64,000 nt of DNA from Paracentrotus lividus (taxonomy: Eukaryota; Echinodermata; Echinoidea; Camarodonta; Echinidae). Made by a program: the position numbers and the translations under genes. Location of the stretch: NCBI GenBank assembly GCA_940671915.1, contig CALNVZ010003426.1:28453276-28517275 (forward strand), given 5' to 3'. A model generated the notes under the pieces. It searched no databases. It was not told where the DNA came from and saw nothing but the letters and a program-made list of their open reading frames with translations. Positions 12,460 through 26,000 of this stretch are shown here, piece after piece. Within the stretch, counting starts at the first letter, position 1. The number at the start of each line of letters is the position of its first letter.

Positions 12460-12750
12460 GGGAGTGGTGTGGTCGAGTGGATAAGTCGGCGGACTTACGA
12501 TCACAAGGTACGCGGTTCGAATCCCGTCCATACCACTAGCATCCTTCGGCAAGGTGTCAACCTGCAAATTTGCCGTACTTGACCCAAGTGAGGTGAATGG
12601 GTACCGGTAGGAAGAAATTCCTTCAATGCTGTGAGCGCCTTTCGGGGTAGCCCAGCCGGGTAATAATTAGTTAAGACTATAAGCGCTTAGAAACACTAAG
12701 GTGGATGTCGTATTAAGCGCTATATAAATGCAATTATTATTATTATTATT
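12460..12750 (+). mobile_element. tRNA-derived SINE
   Basis: The head contains a tRNA-like internal polymerase III promoter: A box TGGTCGAGTGG (12470-12480) and a perfect B box GGTTCGAATCC (12514-12524). GGTGTGG can pair with CCATACC as an acceptor stem, while the T stem is mismatched, so it is a decayed tRNA copy; the A box resembles Ser/Leu-type tRNAs. A tRNA-unrelated body follows (12540-12700). The tail AAGCGCTATATAAATGCAATT plus (ATT)n ends at 12750. The tail matches the 3' end of the LINE at 1484-2078, suggesting that the LINE machinery moved it. Confidence 0.9.
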
Positions 12751-14285
12751 CTTCTATGGCCTGATTTTATTTTAGTGCTTATATTGCAAATAATGCTTTT
12801 GTACATCAAGTCTGAGTATTTAAATCAAATATATTGGCTGATATAAATTGAATAACAGCTCTTTGGTTTTTAAATTACTTAACACTTATTCTGTCAACAG
12901 ATTAGTGTATATTTTGCTTTTCTGCTAGATTTTTTTTTTTTTTATTCACTTGCTTCCACTTGTCCGAGGACAGTTAACTCTTGTTTTATGTTGAAGGTGA
13001 GGGTGGGAGGTATTGGACAGTTGCTGAGGAAATCATACTTTCAAAAATTCAATTCAAATATGTCATTAGTGGAGTATTTAAATACAGGTGCAAACATTTT
13101 TGGGGGTAAGGTTAGTAAATAATTTGAAAGCGCCGTCCCATTTTAATATGAGCCCCTTCGTCAGATGCATGTCAGATCCACGTGTCATAGAAATAAAGGA
13201 AAGCGACATTTTTTCTAGTCTCATCCATTTACCGAAACTTAGACAATCTGGATACCACGTATCAACAACTGGCTATAGATATTGCATTCCGTTGAAGTGT
13301 CACTAGAACATAAATATATTTTTTCATATTGAATAACCATTCACCCACTAAAATTTGATTATTTTATTGATCCGCACTTTACAGCCATACTTTGGTCAGC
13401 AAATAGTCTTTTTGTCTTCAAAATACAATGTTTATCAAAAGTTGTAGGTCACAGTATTTTTGTATTATGTAAATTCTGGGTATTTTCAGATATGTATTTG
13501 CACACCTTTTTTTCTGGTGCATCTTGTAAATAAATTTGTAAAATATCAAATTTGGGAAAATACAGAATGTTAGCTTGATTTTTAGATTTGAAGAAATTTA
13601 GCTACCAAATGCCTGTAGCGATATGATTGCAAATAAACATAATTAAATCAATATTTTGTCCTGTATTTTCTACTGATTTTCTCCACTCAAGGCAAAGGGT
13701 TGTATGCATGTAAAAGCCATTGCTTTTACTAAAATTCTTCTTTATACCTACTTTTGAATTGAATTGAATTCAATACTCTTGTATTCTGATACAATAATGG
13801 AAAAAACATTAGTGTAAACATCACAATTTCATAATATTAAGAATATAACTTGCCTTTATGTATACAACCCAAGGAGAAAGATTGGCAGGGAGAGAGTTGA
13901 CAAAAGTGTAGAGAGGAGGTGGAGTGAGATGTGACTTCAAGAGGGAGCGAGATAGAGGAGGAGATGTAACACAATTATTTGCGATCAAATGTAAATTGGA
14001 AAGAATAATAATTGTAATTGGTTACTTGTCTTTTGAACAAAAAGCACACAAAACTGATTTTAATTGGCCATTACCATTTAGCGACTGGAGCCCAGAAGCA
14101 GTAGGATTGCAAATATTGAAAATGTTATCTTAAACTGTCCATTGACTGAGGTAGACAGAGGGGTTTGGAAAGAGACAAACAAGGTAAATGCATTTAAAGT
14201 CACTTAAATTGTCGACTGGAGGCAAACTTTAAAACACCTAAAGGCAGTGAGGAGACATAAAAGTATAAAGTTTGGTTTAATGACC
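12751..14285. other. No gene seen
   Basis: AT-rich. Short open frames at 13088-13306 and 13924-14133 show no recognisable protein pattern. A GAATT pentamer is repeated near 13757-13775. Confidence 0.4.
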
Positions 14286-14345
14286 CAGTGGCGGATCTAG
14301 GATTTCATTACAGGGGGGGGGGGGGGGGGGCCTTTGACCAATTTC
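14286..14345. mobile_element. Element L, left end fragment
   Basis: CAGTGGCGGATCTAGGATTT followed by an 18-base G-run and GCC. The same start, inverted, closes the element at 42079-42412. A right end is not evident, so the extent is uncertain. Confidence 0.55.
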
Positions 14346-15394
14346 TTCAAGGAGCCAATTGGACAATGTTAATTGAATTAAAACATCTTTTTGAAACTTG
14401 TACACATGTCGGTTTGATTGGGGTTTATTCCATGAATATAAAGTCCTTTTTTTTTAAACTGAAAATCTGTATGGGTAGCATCCAGTATTTCAGAGTACAT
14501 ACACTGGTACATTAGATTGACGATGGCAAGTGTTCCTTCACACGAGAGAATTTTATTTTTTTCCTAGTGTAAACAAATTATATGCAAATGTTTGACATAT
14601 CAGATAAGTAAATTTAACTCCATCGATGAGATAGAGGGAAATAGAAATGACAATAGACACATCATTAAAATATCTGCTGTCTAGGCTTTTTTTCTAGTAC
14701 CCTTCAAAGGTTGCCTAGTATGGTAATTTGAAATACCCCAAAACACATTCTTTAATTTTAGATATTTCTCAAAATATGTTTTACATTATATTTCTTGAGA
14801 AGAACAGCTGTCCTTTAAACTGTGTACGCTTATGTTTACTTTTTAATTAAACTTCACATCCAACAAAAGATCATAAAACTATCTTGGTATGCAGCAGGCT
14901 TCCCTATAGGAATATTTATTTCAGTTTTAAGTACGTAATGATATAAAAATATAATTTAAAACCAGCAACCACGTTATTAAATGAAACACAATTGGTTATT
15001 ACTGTGTTTTCTTCAAATCTTAGATTACAATGAAATATATACCTAAATTCACCATATTACATGTTTAACATCAAATGAAGAACAATCAAAACAAAGGAAA
15101 GTCTGAACTTTAACTAACAATGTGTAGTCCTTAAACACCGCACATCTAGTAATTGGAGAAATAAGACGAAATGTGTAATATCTAATACCTATCTTTTTGC
15201 AAAAATTTATACATACTGACGTATCATCTGTTTCCATGTTCATTGGAGCATCCTTTCGTCATGGTATGATAGATTGACAAATAATATTTTTATTTAACGA
15301 TAATTAATTCCAATCGCTTCTATTTCTTCTTTGACAACACATTTTCATTTCAATTGAGAATAAAATCCGAATGCGTCTTGTGCACTTTCTTCTG

Positions 15395-15805
15395 CAGTTA
15401 TGGTAGATACAATCATAAGCCAGTAACATATTTTTTTCCTGATTGATAATGCAATTACACTATCCTTCTAAGTAAATAAACACAATTCATCTTCTACATT
15501 TTCTGACAGACAAGAAATTATATAGTACCTCTATTAACCAAGTATACATTTTTCTACTTTGATAGAAAACAGGGTTATTATGCTAGTACAATGTATGCAT
15601 ATGCAGTTATGGTAGGCCTAGATACAAGCAGAGTATATGCCAGTAAATATTTTTTAATGATTAGATAACATAATTACACTCTCCTTTTAATCAAATGATC
15701 GAATTCATCTTCTTCATTTTCTAGCAGATCGGACAGATAAAAAGATGATAATATAGTACCTATATCAACCAAGTATGCATTTTTCTACTTTCATAAAAAA
15801 TAGAA
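15395..15805 (+). repeat. Tandem duplication of a ~200-base unit
   Basis: Unit 1 (about 15395-15580) and unit 2 (about 15601-15805) share GCAGTTATGGTAG, TGCCAGTAA/AGCCAGTAA, AATTCATCTTCT, ATATAGTACCT and CCAAGTATRCATTTTTCTAC in the same order and orientation. They are moderately diverged and non-coding. Confidence 0.7.
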
Positions 15806-15829
15806 TAAAACATAGAGTCCAAAGATAGG

Positions 15830-16040
15830 TTAAATGGACCCTTGAGGTACACGTGACTGGATCTCTACCTTCAATGACGTATATCCATCAAGGACAATGA
15901 CATGTCCATGGTTAGAGAGTAAACTGGTAATCCAGTAAATATTGTGACCTCCCATACCACAACATTCTATCTTCTTCAGCAGTCTCTGTCGACCAACCTT
16001 ATCGATTATTAGGCCTACTATTCAAGAGGTTAGAGACAAA
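15830..16040 (-). mobile_element. LINE reverse transcriptase fragment
   Basis: The minus-strand translation gives DKVGRQRLLKKIECCG, then GHNIYWITSLLSNHG, VIVLDGYTSLKVEIQS and RVPQGSI, then a stop. These match the palm (DKVDHxxLLxKL) and xGVPQGS blocks of CR1/L2/Jockey-type reverse transcriptases. It is a short dead fragment, in opposite orientation to the LINEs at 0-2 kb. Confidence 0.75.
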
Positions 16041-16981
16041 GCCAGTCAGTTTGAGTAATTCTTAGCTTGCCAATGGAAAGGGCACCCACCTATTTATCGG
16101 ATTTTGTCATGTTTACAGGATAATTATTAACTCATCTTTAAATCTTTAAATCTACAAATATCTCTTAGTAAAGCACATAATCTTGAAGAAATAAGAAATT
16201 ATAAGAAATCTCATAATGGATTGTAAATCTGACAAAATTGAGTTCTAGGTAACCTTGTATAAATGTAACATATATATAACCTAAGGCCTATAGTAAGCAA
16301 TGAATATAGTAAAATAGGTTGATTGAAATAAACTGTAATTACATGATTAATAGAAAATAAATTCAAGCTTTAAAAAGAGAGAACTAAAATTCAACTAATA
16401 GACACGTTAAAAATACAACTACAGAAAAGTAAATACTTATGTTCACTATTTCAAAGAATGCATTTCACATCTGCAAGATGTATTCAGTTGAAATATAAAC
16501 ACAAGGGCAATTTCCTATTTGGATGAAACTTCTTGTATAAATTGTAATCATTTAAAACAAAGTAAATATAATTCATTTACTATTCCTTTCAATTCTTAAA
16601 ATACTTGTTAATTACCTTGATTACCTTGCTAGTTTTTGAAAATATTAATCAAATGGCCGGTCCCATTTAGTATCAATGATGCATCAATTTTATGCCCGTG
16701 AAAGGGCATTCCATGAATACATTTATCTACATAAAAATGTCAGGTTTCAATATTTGTGATTTCATTGTTTTTTATAATTCCGAAACAAAAATGGAATCCG
16801 TAATTATTGATGTTATAGCAAACCCGATTCATTAACACAAAGAGTATTGTAGATCCATTTGTCTTTACTTTTTTTTCTATTGGGAAATTCTCAAATAATT
16901 TGATACAATTTATAAGTAGTTCAATCCCATGTCAAGAGAGTCGTTGTCACGTTTCGTTTCAGTAAGTAGGTTCCATGTTGA
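16041..16981 (-). other. 3' flank of the mucin-like gene, probable 3' UTR
   Basis: Sequence immediately downstream (minus strand) of the stop codon at 16984-16982. It is AT-rich with no further coding signal. I could not choose a cleavage/polyadenylation site by eye. Confidence 0.35.
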
Positions 16982-17017
16982 TTAGTAATGCATCGGATTG
17001 CGTTCAACAGCATAGCT
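16982..17017 (-). CDS. Last exon: C-terminal [11 protein letters not shown] and stop
   Basis: After a strong acceptor (CCCCTCTGAACAG) the minus strand reads [11 protein letters not shown] then TAA. It starts in phase 0, matching the phase 0 end of the exon at 18806-18744. It gives the tail two more tyrosines and an NPMHY terminus. NPMHY is not a canonical NPxY motif, because one extra residue lies before the tyrosine. The choice rests on phase, a good pyrimidine tract and a tyrosine-rich style like the preceding exon; no homolog was consulted. Confidence 0.7.
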   Translation of the reverse strand, partial: SYAVERNPMHY

Positions 17018-19997
17018 CTGTTCAGAGGGGAAAAAAATTACAAGAATCTGAAAACTAATCTTTAACTAAAAAGAAAAGGATAACAAAATGAAAGATGTTG
17101 AAAAACAGCAAGGGTGCCCTGCAAATGGTTTCATTTGAGAAATTAAATGATAATTTGGCAAAGGAAGCCATCAACTTATCAAGCCAGTACTTGTCAAAAA
17201 AAATCTTTTCTTTTGTTTTGTCCATCTTTTAACAAAATTTTCCTTTGTAGTTTTGTCAATCAATTGCCTAAAGGTGGCGTCACACTGTCCTGAAGTTGAG
17301 CAAAGATGGATACACGAAATATGAAGTGTTAGGGTAGCGCATATTCAGCCCCGAACTTCAACAGCCAAACAATAGTCAAAACGAGAACGATGTCTACACA
17401 AGGTTACAAGATGGCACTCGAACAACACACAAAGGGTATACGAATGGCCCGCTGCTTTCGTATCAGAGCAAAATTTGCCATGATCGTGTGTCCATTCTTG
17501 CTCAACTTCGGGACAGTGTGACGCAGGCTTTAGAAAATGATTATGTTACAACATTTTAACTGTCTGCCCGGAATCTTTTTGAAAATGCATATCCCCTAAT
17601 TTAAGCCCCTCACCCCTCCCCCCCCCCTTGAGATCTCAGCAGTTGACTGCGCGATCGCGAAAATTGGTGGGTAATCTCCGTATATAGTACATTTTTCTGA
17701 AAAATGTTTTGTCTTAATTATGATAATTATGCTAATTCATGCATGAAATCATACTTTTTTGCTCTAATTCACGTAATGTAGCTCCTAGAAAGCTAATTTT
17801 TGGTGTGAATGTTCTTTATAGCATTCCTATCAATTGTACTGGAAAAAAAATCCAGTATCCAAATTGATTTGTCATATATTTTGTTTTTTGAATTACGTAT
17901 TTCTTTGTTTTTTTTTTCCACCTTTTTATTTCTATTGTTTTTTTCGACAAAATTGGTCCTCGACATTATTTTGGTCATAAATAGCAGCAAATCAAATGAT
18001 TACTATCAATAATAGCAAAATTTATCGCTCATTTGTGAATTTTAGCTGAAAACATAATTTGTATTGACTTTGTACATAAAATCATGTTTTTGAGCAATTT
18101 TGGGTCTGATGCACTAGTACAAAATTATGCGTAACTCGCAAACCGGGTACCCGAGGGTCGAAAAGATGCTCGGCTTTAGTTTCTCACGTAAAAACTTTAT
18201 CGCGAAAAATGTCAAGGAGGGGGGGGGGGGGCTAAATTATCCCCCCCCCCCCCCGGGCAGATTCGGGTTAATAATCCATCTTTTGCAAAGCATGTCTAAA
18301 CATTGGTTTGATTTCTTTCAACTTGATCTTTTTTTTTAATGGGAAATGTAAAATATATGAAAATATCTACACCAAATATATACACAAAATGTATATGTAA
18401 TTTTTTTTTGTAAATGACAAAAAGAAGAACAAATGTATTTTTAAAAAATAAATCAAACAAACTATACATGTACTAGTGAAGCTTGTACCATTAAAGCAAC
18501 ATTTTCTCTTCTTAAAATCATACAAAAAATAATAAAAATAAAAGTTAGTTAATTCTTGCATTTTAAAGAACGTAAAAACATCTTCATCAAAACTTAATTA
18601 AATTACTTATTTCAATGTCATACAGTAAGAAGTCACCTTGATATTTTCCTTTTGTTAGAAAATCTAAAATAAACATATTTATAGATTTGTATGGTTTTGA
18701 AGTGGGAAATGTATTCCAAAACAAATGAAGTATTCACACTTACTGCTTCAGTCCCATCCACGACATAAGGTGTCACAAAGTTGCCATCAGCGTGATGATC
18801 ATAATACTGTTTAATTACAAAGATAAATAAGAATAACACATAACTTGATCAATGTATTCCTATGTATATATGATTCAAATACAGGATTCCCAGCATTTCA
18901 AGAAAACAAAATTCCCTGATTTTTCCTTGATGAAATCTAAAAATTCTCTGATAATTGTTTAAACCCATTTCCAGTCTCGCATGTTTTCTTTGTTGTCGTC
19001 CTGAACTATTTGCAGTATAAAACATTAGTCTGACTACCGAACTTTTGATTTTTGGGCCAGTTAAAATTCCCTGACTTTTCCCTGATTTTGAAGCATTATT
19101 ATCAAATGCCCTGACTGGAAAAGGGTAAAATAGTTTTCCCTGATTTCCCTGATGGGCTGGGAACCTTGAAATATTGTACGTATTCTGAAACATTCCGAAA
19201 TATCCATGACACATAATGGTTATACATGTACGTAACAGCCAATGACCACAATATTTGTTAGTTCCATCATGTTCATATAGCACAATTTCCATTAAACTCA
19301 TTCTGTTAGCAAAATAAGATACAAACATAAGACTTTCAGGACAGTAATCATAGGTTATAATACTCTGAAAATAGATTTTGAACTTTTTTATGTGATTGAC
19401 AAATATCATTACCATATGTTCATGTTCGCTGTCAAGGTCTCTGAAATAAGTATTGTCATCTCTCCAAATACGATCGAGAGCTTGACCGACAGCATATCTA
19501 CGTTCATCAAGAGAGTCGTCCTGGCCACTACTCCAGGTTTCACTTTCAAAGAAACCTCCATTTCCTCTCCCTGATTCGTCGTATCGTCGTCTTCTATATT
19601 ACAGGTGATATATACATTTGATAAAAATATATATTGCATTGTAAATTTATATAATACTGTAATTAACCCTAATCAGACTAGAGCAGGGTGGGTTGGGGAG
19701 GACATAATGCCCCTATTATAAGATCATGGCTAAACTTTACACAATGTTAGTGTGCTATGATAATTTATCTTATAGTAATTTATTATGCTTTACATTTCAT
19801 ATGAACATTTATTTCACAATTCATGCTAATTCATGCATGAAATCATACTTTTTGCTCCAATTAACCAACCACGCTCTGAGAATACGAATATTAGGTGAGA
19901 ATGTTCTTTGTATTATTAATTGTACTTAACAAAAAAATGTGATATAAAAATTGATATCTGACATATTTATCGTTTATGAATTCCTTTGTTTTTTTGG

Positions 19998-20030
<33 letters not shown>

Positions 20031-23000
20031 AATGCCCCTGTTACGATCTGGCTAAACTTTACACGATGTTAGTGTGCTACGTAACATACAAGACTGATGT
20101 TTTTATTTTTCTGAAATGATAATTTTTTATATCAAATTATTTATGCTTTTAATTCACCAAACAACCTTGGAGAATACTATAGGTTTTCCTGGCCAATTTC
20201 ATCATTAATTTTCATTTAATGTGTATTCAAATTCTTGTGTTTGAAGCAAAGCACCGACTTTAGTCAATTAATTTCGTGTTCATGCTCTGAAATGCGTTTT
20301 TAGGCAAACAATGTAATGGTTACAAAGTTCAAATTTGGATATAGGCATTTAATTTCAGTACTTGTGCATTCAAATTAGTGAGAATTTGAGAATGAAATGT
20401 TGACAGGATGAAGACGAATTTGAATAGTTATTGGCGAATGTGTATGGGCAAATACGAAATCGATCACAGCAATCGTTAATTTTAATGATTGAATACGATT
20501 TTGACTGGCAACATTTCGATGCATCAGTGTTTTTTTCCCGAAAATGAATGCCTGTAATATGCAATTGATTGACAAAACAATGAAATTGGCCGGGAAAACC
20601 TACAATATTTAATGAGAATATTCTTTGTAGTATTAATTGTACTTAAGAAAAATAATGCGATATCAAAATGGATTTCCGATGCATTTTTATTGGTGTATGA
20701 ATTCATTTGTTTTTCGACCTACATATTTTTTTTTCCAAAAAAATTATTGTAGAAGCTTGGTAAAGCATAATTACTTGGTATGCTGAAACAAATTGATTTC
20801 AGCCAATGAAAATGAAAATAGTAGCATTTTAATTAATAAGGGGAAAAACTTCAATTGCATTGACTTTGTACACAAAATCATGTTTCTGGATGAATTTCAG
20901 TGTGGCGAACATGTATAAAAAGTCATGCAGTGTTGTAACGTTTTGCTCAACTTCTGCAAAAATGGGTTTAAAAGAGGCGCAAGACTTGAATATCAGTAGT
21001 CAGAGAGCAGCGCAGTCAAAAATACTTTGTGGTGGAATGGTTGTGGAAAATGTCAAGGGGGCCATGATTGCTTCCTAGCCTACTTAGAATTAACACATGA
21101 CAGACTAACTGTAGCATAGTACATGTAGTAGCGACAGCCTTAACAAAGAAATCTTGAAAAATTTGTCCAGTCCATGGCTTTCCAACAAAGAACAGTGCAT
21201 CCTAAGAAAAGCAGAAGTGGTCAATCATATTTCACCGAGTACATAGCAAACAGTTATGTTTAACATCAATGATAAGTATACAATTAAAAAATTTCTTACT
21301 TTTGGATGGATCAGGGTAATTAAATTTATATTAAACAGCAATGAATTAAGTACTTTCCTATTATGTACTAAAATAAAAATGGAAAATTTCAAATGAGGTT
21401 TGATTACTCGCCGATTCTTAAAGTCCGCGAAGATATGAGTTAAAAATTTAAGGTTTTACTCACGAAAGCATAATTTTGGTTGCCTGATGGTGCCTGACAC
21501 CTTGCACATAAACGCAGCAGACACAGCTTATGATGACAAGAACAAATCCAAATGTCCCAAGAGCGATACCAATGACAGCTCCAGTTGATAACCTACCTTC
21601 AGCACCAACAACTGAAAATAGTAACACAATGTTGTATTATAAACATTATGATGATGACATTTAATATAGAAATATTAATGCCATCTCAGTTGCATTATAA
21701 GAAATCGATGTGACTACATAAGCTTTGGTGAACAAAATTAATGGAATCGCTAGAGAGTTTTCATTTGTCTCGCAATCTACTATGGTCAACAGGGAAATTT
21801 ATGACCACTCTTGGAAAAAGTGTTTACTAGCTAAAACCTGTAGCTATTATTGTCAATCCACAATAATGAACCTATTTTAGTATGAAAATATGACATATAC
21901 ACTTGGCTCATTCCTTGGATGCTGAAGATAACCTGTTTTTGCTGGTAGTGAGGGACAGCATTTGTTATTTCAATGATAACATTACAAACTAATAGAAATG
22001 GCAAAACAATTTTTGATAGAATATATATCTACAGTGCATCCCCAAAAGATATACACTTTTTAAATGGCTACCAAATAAAAAAATATGTTTTTTTTTTGTT
22101 TTTTTTTTTGGGGGGGGGGAAGGTTAATTTATACACTGTTCGTCATAAAGGTGGAATATTTTTTTCTGGCTCAAGCGACATGATGTTGCTCCGTTATTAA
22201 TTTCTTGAATGTGTTTGTCACCGCTTTCACTTTCTGGGATCCTGTGTATATCTTGGACGTTCCCTCAACCCTTCCCTGGGATTTTTCTTCATAAAAGTTT
22301 GTCACCCCCAGAAGATGGCCATTTTTGTCATTTTTTCTTATTTTGGGGGCCCTTTTTTGTTCACGCGACCCACCAAGGCCCCCTCAGTTGTACCCCAAGG
22401 AAAGACGTCTGAGGTGGAGATTTGTTATTGTTCTTTAAATTAAATCTAAATTTATGGTTACAGGCTCGACTCTTTTGTCTAGGGGAGGGGTCAACATTTA
22501 TTTTGATTGGGATTCAACATTCATTTTATTCATTTTTGCACCATGGAAATTTCTATCTTCCCTAAATTGTATTGTAAAATCTCAACCAAACATAAATCAA
22601 ATTAAATATTATCAAGAATGACTATTACCAGCCTTGTCATCAAGGCTAAACAAAATTTAGGGGAAAATGATGATACTTAAGGGTTAAAGGTGGTTTTTCA
22701 TTTCTTTTGTTTTCAGCATAAAGATGGAATGAAATATTCCGAATTTTCACCAATCTCGTTTAATTTTCACCAATCTCGTTTTTTACTTCAACCCCTCCCC
22801 TAGACAAGAGACCTTAGCCTGTCCCCAGAAATATAGAATTAACTTAAAGAACAATATAAAACAGTACACCTCAGTCGTGTTTCCTGGGGGTAGGACTGAG
22901 GGGGGCTTGATCGGCCGGGAAAACTAAAAGGGGCCCCAAAATGGAAAAAAATGACAAAAATGGGCATCACGGGGGTTGACAAAACTTTTTTTGGAAAAAG

Positions 23001-26000
23001 GTCCACGTGAAGGGTTGGGAAAATGTCCAAGATATAGCCAGGGTCCTAAAAAGTAAAAGCAGGGACAAAAATATTCAAGAAATTAAAGTCAGAGCAAAAT
23101 CATGTCGCTATAGCGGCAAAAAAAATATTCCACCTTTGTGACGGACAGTGTAGATAGAAAAAGCTCATATTCTCTATACTATCATTATGACACACACAAA
23201 AAAGTCTGAAAATAACTCATGCTTTAGTGAGCAATGCCTAATTTGTAAAAGACTAAAAATTAGCCTGCGCAAGAATTCGCTATTCATTTATCACCTGGTT
23301 ATGGCCCGCCATGAGGGATAAAAAGCAATAATGGAATAAATCGGCTAAAAAAGACAAAAATAAACTGATATCAAAACAAAAATAAATGATATGAAGACAA
23401 AACAGTAAACAGTTAAACATTACATTTTTGCATAATATTAACTGTTTATTTCTGGCTTTTGGTTTATCTTTGACTCTGTTAGCTGATTTATTCCACCATT
23501 AATTTTGACTCCTCTTTGGAACCTCGTTGATACATGAATAGCGAATTCCTGTGCAGGCTATTTTTGTGTCCTTTACAAAAGTGGGTGTTGCTCACTGAAG
23601 CATGTGTATTTTCTGGCTTTTTTGTATCATAATGATAGGTGAGGATATGACTGTTTTCTACATATAACACTTTTCCCCAAGAATCATATATATTTTATTT
23701 GGAAGCCATTTCAAAAGTTTATAGTTCTTTTTGGGATCCACTGTATTGTACCCAGAAAGAAGTCTATAGTGATTTGTGCTTGCAAGCTTCTGACCATTTG
23801 CTACAGCTTCAGGATGTTTTCTTACCATTCTCACATAAATCACCAGTAACACCAGTTGGACAATCACAAGGCTGTCCAGGTGTAGTACATGTCCCACCGT
23901 TTTGACAATTTGATGCATCACATGGAACTGTTCATTGAAAAGATGGTTGTAATAAGGTTGCAAATTTTTTGTACAGCATATTGGAGAAAAATGATGAACA
24001 AGCTAGAAAATTAATGGATGATCAAGGCGTTAAAATAAAAAGAGTAGAAAGCTGCACCTTTGCCTGCACTCAAATTAGTTTTTTTTGAGCGTAGAATTTA
24101 AAGACATTCATTGCTAATTTCAAACCTTTAACTTTGCACTGCCAATCTGTGATCGCGTTATGAATCATGATAATTGTTCCTGTAAAAATTTTGGATATGA
24201 CCAAGAACGCATCATAGACGTTTCATGTCACTCAATATATTGATAATAAGATCCATATCTCACAGTTTAAGATATTTTATAGATAAATGATATCTTTTAA
24301 CCCTATTCTGACTGAGGGAGGGGGGGGGGGGTAATTTGACCCCCCTGTATGAAATCTGCGACTGCCGCGCGACCGCTGCAAATCGCAAGCTGCCATTTTA
24401 TGACTTTTTTCTTTCAATTTTCCCACAACTTTTGACACGAAGTTAAATAAAATCAGACACTTCGTTGTCGCATTAAGCCGCATTATGTAATCGCATGTCA
24501 GGCCAAAATTGAACGAAAATCGTCATTTTGCTTTATAACACTGATAATTGTAACCCCGAAGCCTTCTGATTGACTAAATTTGTCTTTATATTGATCATAA
24601 AACATTTCTCAAGCATAATTAATTACAAAAACAAAGAAATATATAAGAAATAAAAACAAGAGAATACATGAGAAACTCACAAAACAATAGAATACAGAAG
24701 AATTCATTTGAAATTTCTGAATTTGTCAATTCATTACTGTTGACTTTGCTACTCAGCAACTTTTAGAAAAAATTTGGGCTTCACAACTCTATTTATTAAT
24801 GAAATATTAACGATTTCAAAAAAAAAAAAAAAAAAATCTAATTTGCATTCATTAGTTTGCATGAATTAGCATAAATTAATTATGAGATTTTTTTTTCCAA
24901 AAAACATATCAGCCACACCCTTAACATGTGCAGCGACGTTCGTGCAAAATTTAGCAGAAATCGGAGCATCCGCGGCCGAGATCTCGGGGGGGGGGGGTGA
25001 AATTGACACCCCCAGTCCAAATCTCATTTTGAAAAGCCCAGTCAAAATAGGGTTAAATGAGGCATATTCTTTCCTTACCGTTTGCTGATATACTAGACGT
25101 TACCAGGGATTGACCATTTGCAGAAAGAGAGAGATCAGCATTGGAAGTTAGAGCAGCTGCATCAATAGCAAGCGAATCTGCTTCAGCTTGACTGTTTGCA
25201 GCAAGACCAACTTGTACTCGGCCAACTACACTCCCGGGCGTGAATGACTGAACAAAGCAATTCGTACTAACAGGTGTAGAAGCCAAACCACTGATCAGAT
25301 ATGGTAAAAGCTATGTGAGAAATACAAACACAAAATAATGATATCAAAAGTGAAAGATCAAAATGAAGAAATCAATTGATAACACAGCTATTGATATTTG
25401 AGTCAAAATCAGCTACTTGTACATATAATTTCAAAGGCTGGGTACAATGTGATTAAAAAAGAAACCAAGTCCAATAATTTTGGTTAAAAGTTGCCACGTG
25501 AATCAACTGTATTAACAGATGACCGAGTAATTGTGCCTTAACCAGAACTTGTCTGATTTTCTTCTACTGAAGTTTTGTGAATTTTCATTCTGTCAAAGTT
25601 TAAGTTCAACTTCTTTTTCTTTTTGTTCTTCCTCCACTTAATTGTTGTTGGAGATCTTCCAATAGATTGCTTAGTCAACGTCTTCCAGTCACTGTTCGTT
25701 TAACCACTTGACTGCTGCATGGTGCTAAATGCGTAGTACGGGTATGACCAGCGTGGCGCTGGCGTTTCCAAACAGACAAAGCTCAGACAATAGCATGATC
25801 ACTTAATATTACGTGGCTCGCACACACCTATAGTGTACAAACCCGGAGCACGTAATATTATGTGGTCCGCAGCCAAGTGGTTAAGGCAGCACGTAAAGTG
25901 TGGATTTTTAGTATAAATTGGAGAGCAATGGTCGTAAAGGTATCAGAGTCGAGTTGGTTAAGATCTGGGTTTGGGAAAAGGGCACTTTGTGAATGCCCCA

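Noticed and set aside
12460-12540. Functional tRNA gene
   Set aside because: A and B boxes are present, but the T stem is mismatched and the sequence continues into a SINE body with an ATT tail.
18849-19415. 188-codon minus-strand protein
   Set aside because: It spans an intron and a CCCTGA-rich repeat; it has no domain pattern, and the true exon at 19593-19413 is read in another frame.
21137-21200. Extra cytoplasmic exon reading [16 protein letters not shown]
   Set aside because: It would need the alternative frame at the end of the membrane exon; the direct join 21464 to 19593 matches phase without it.
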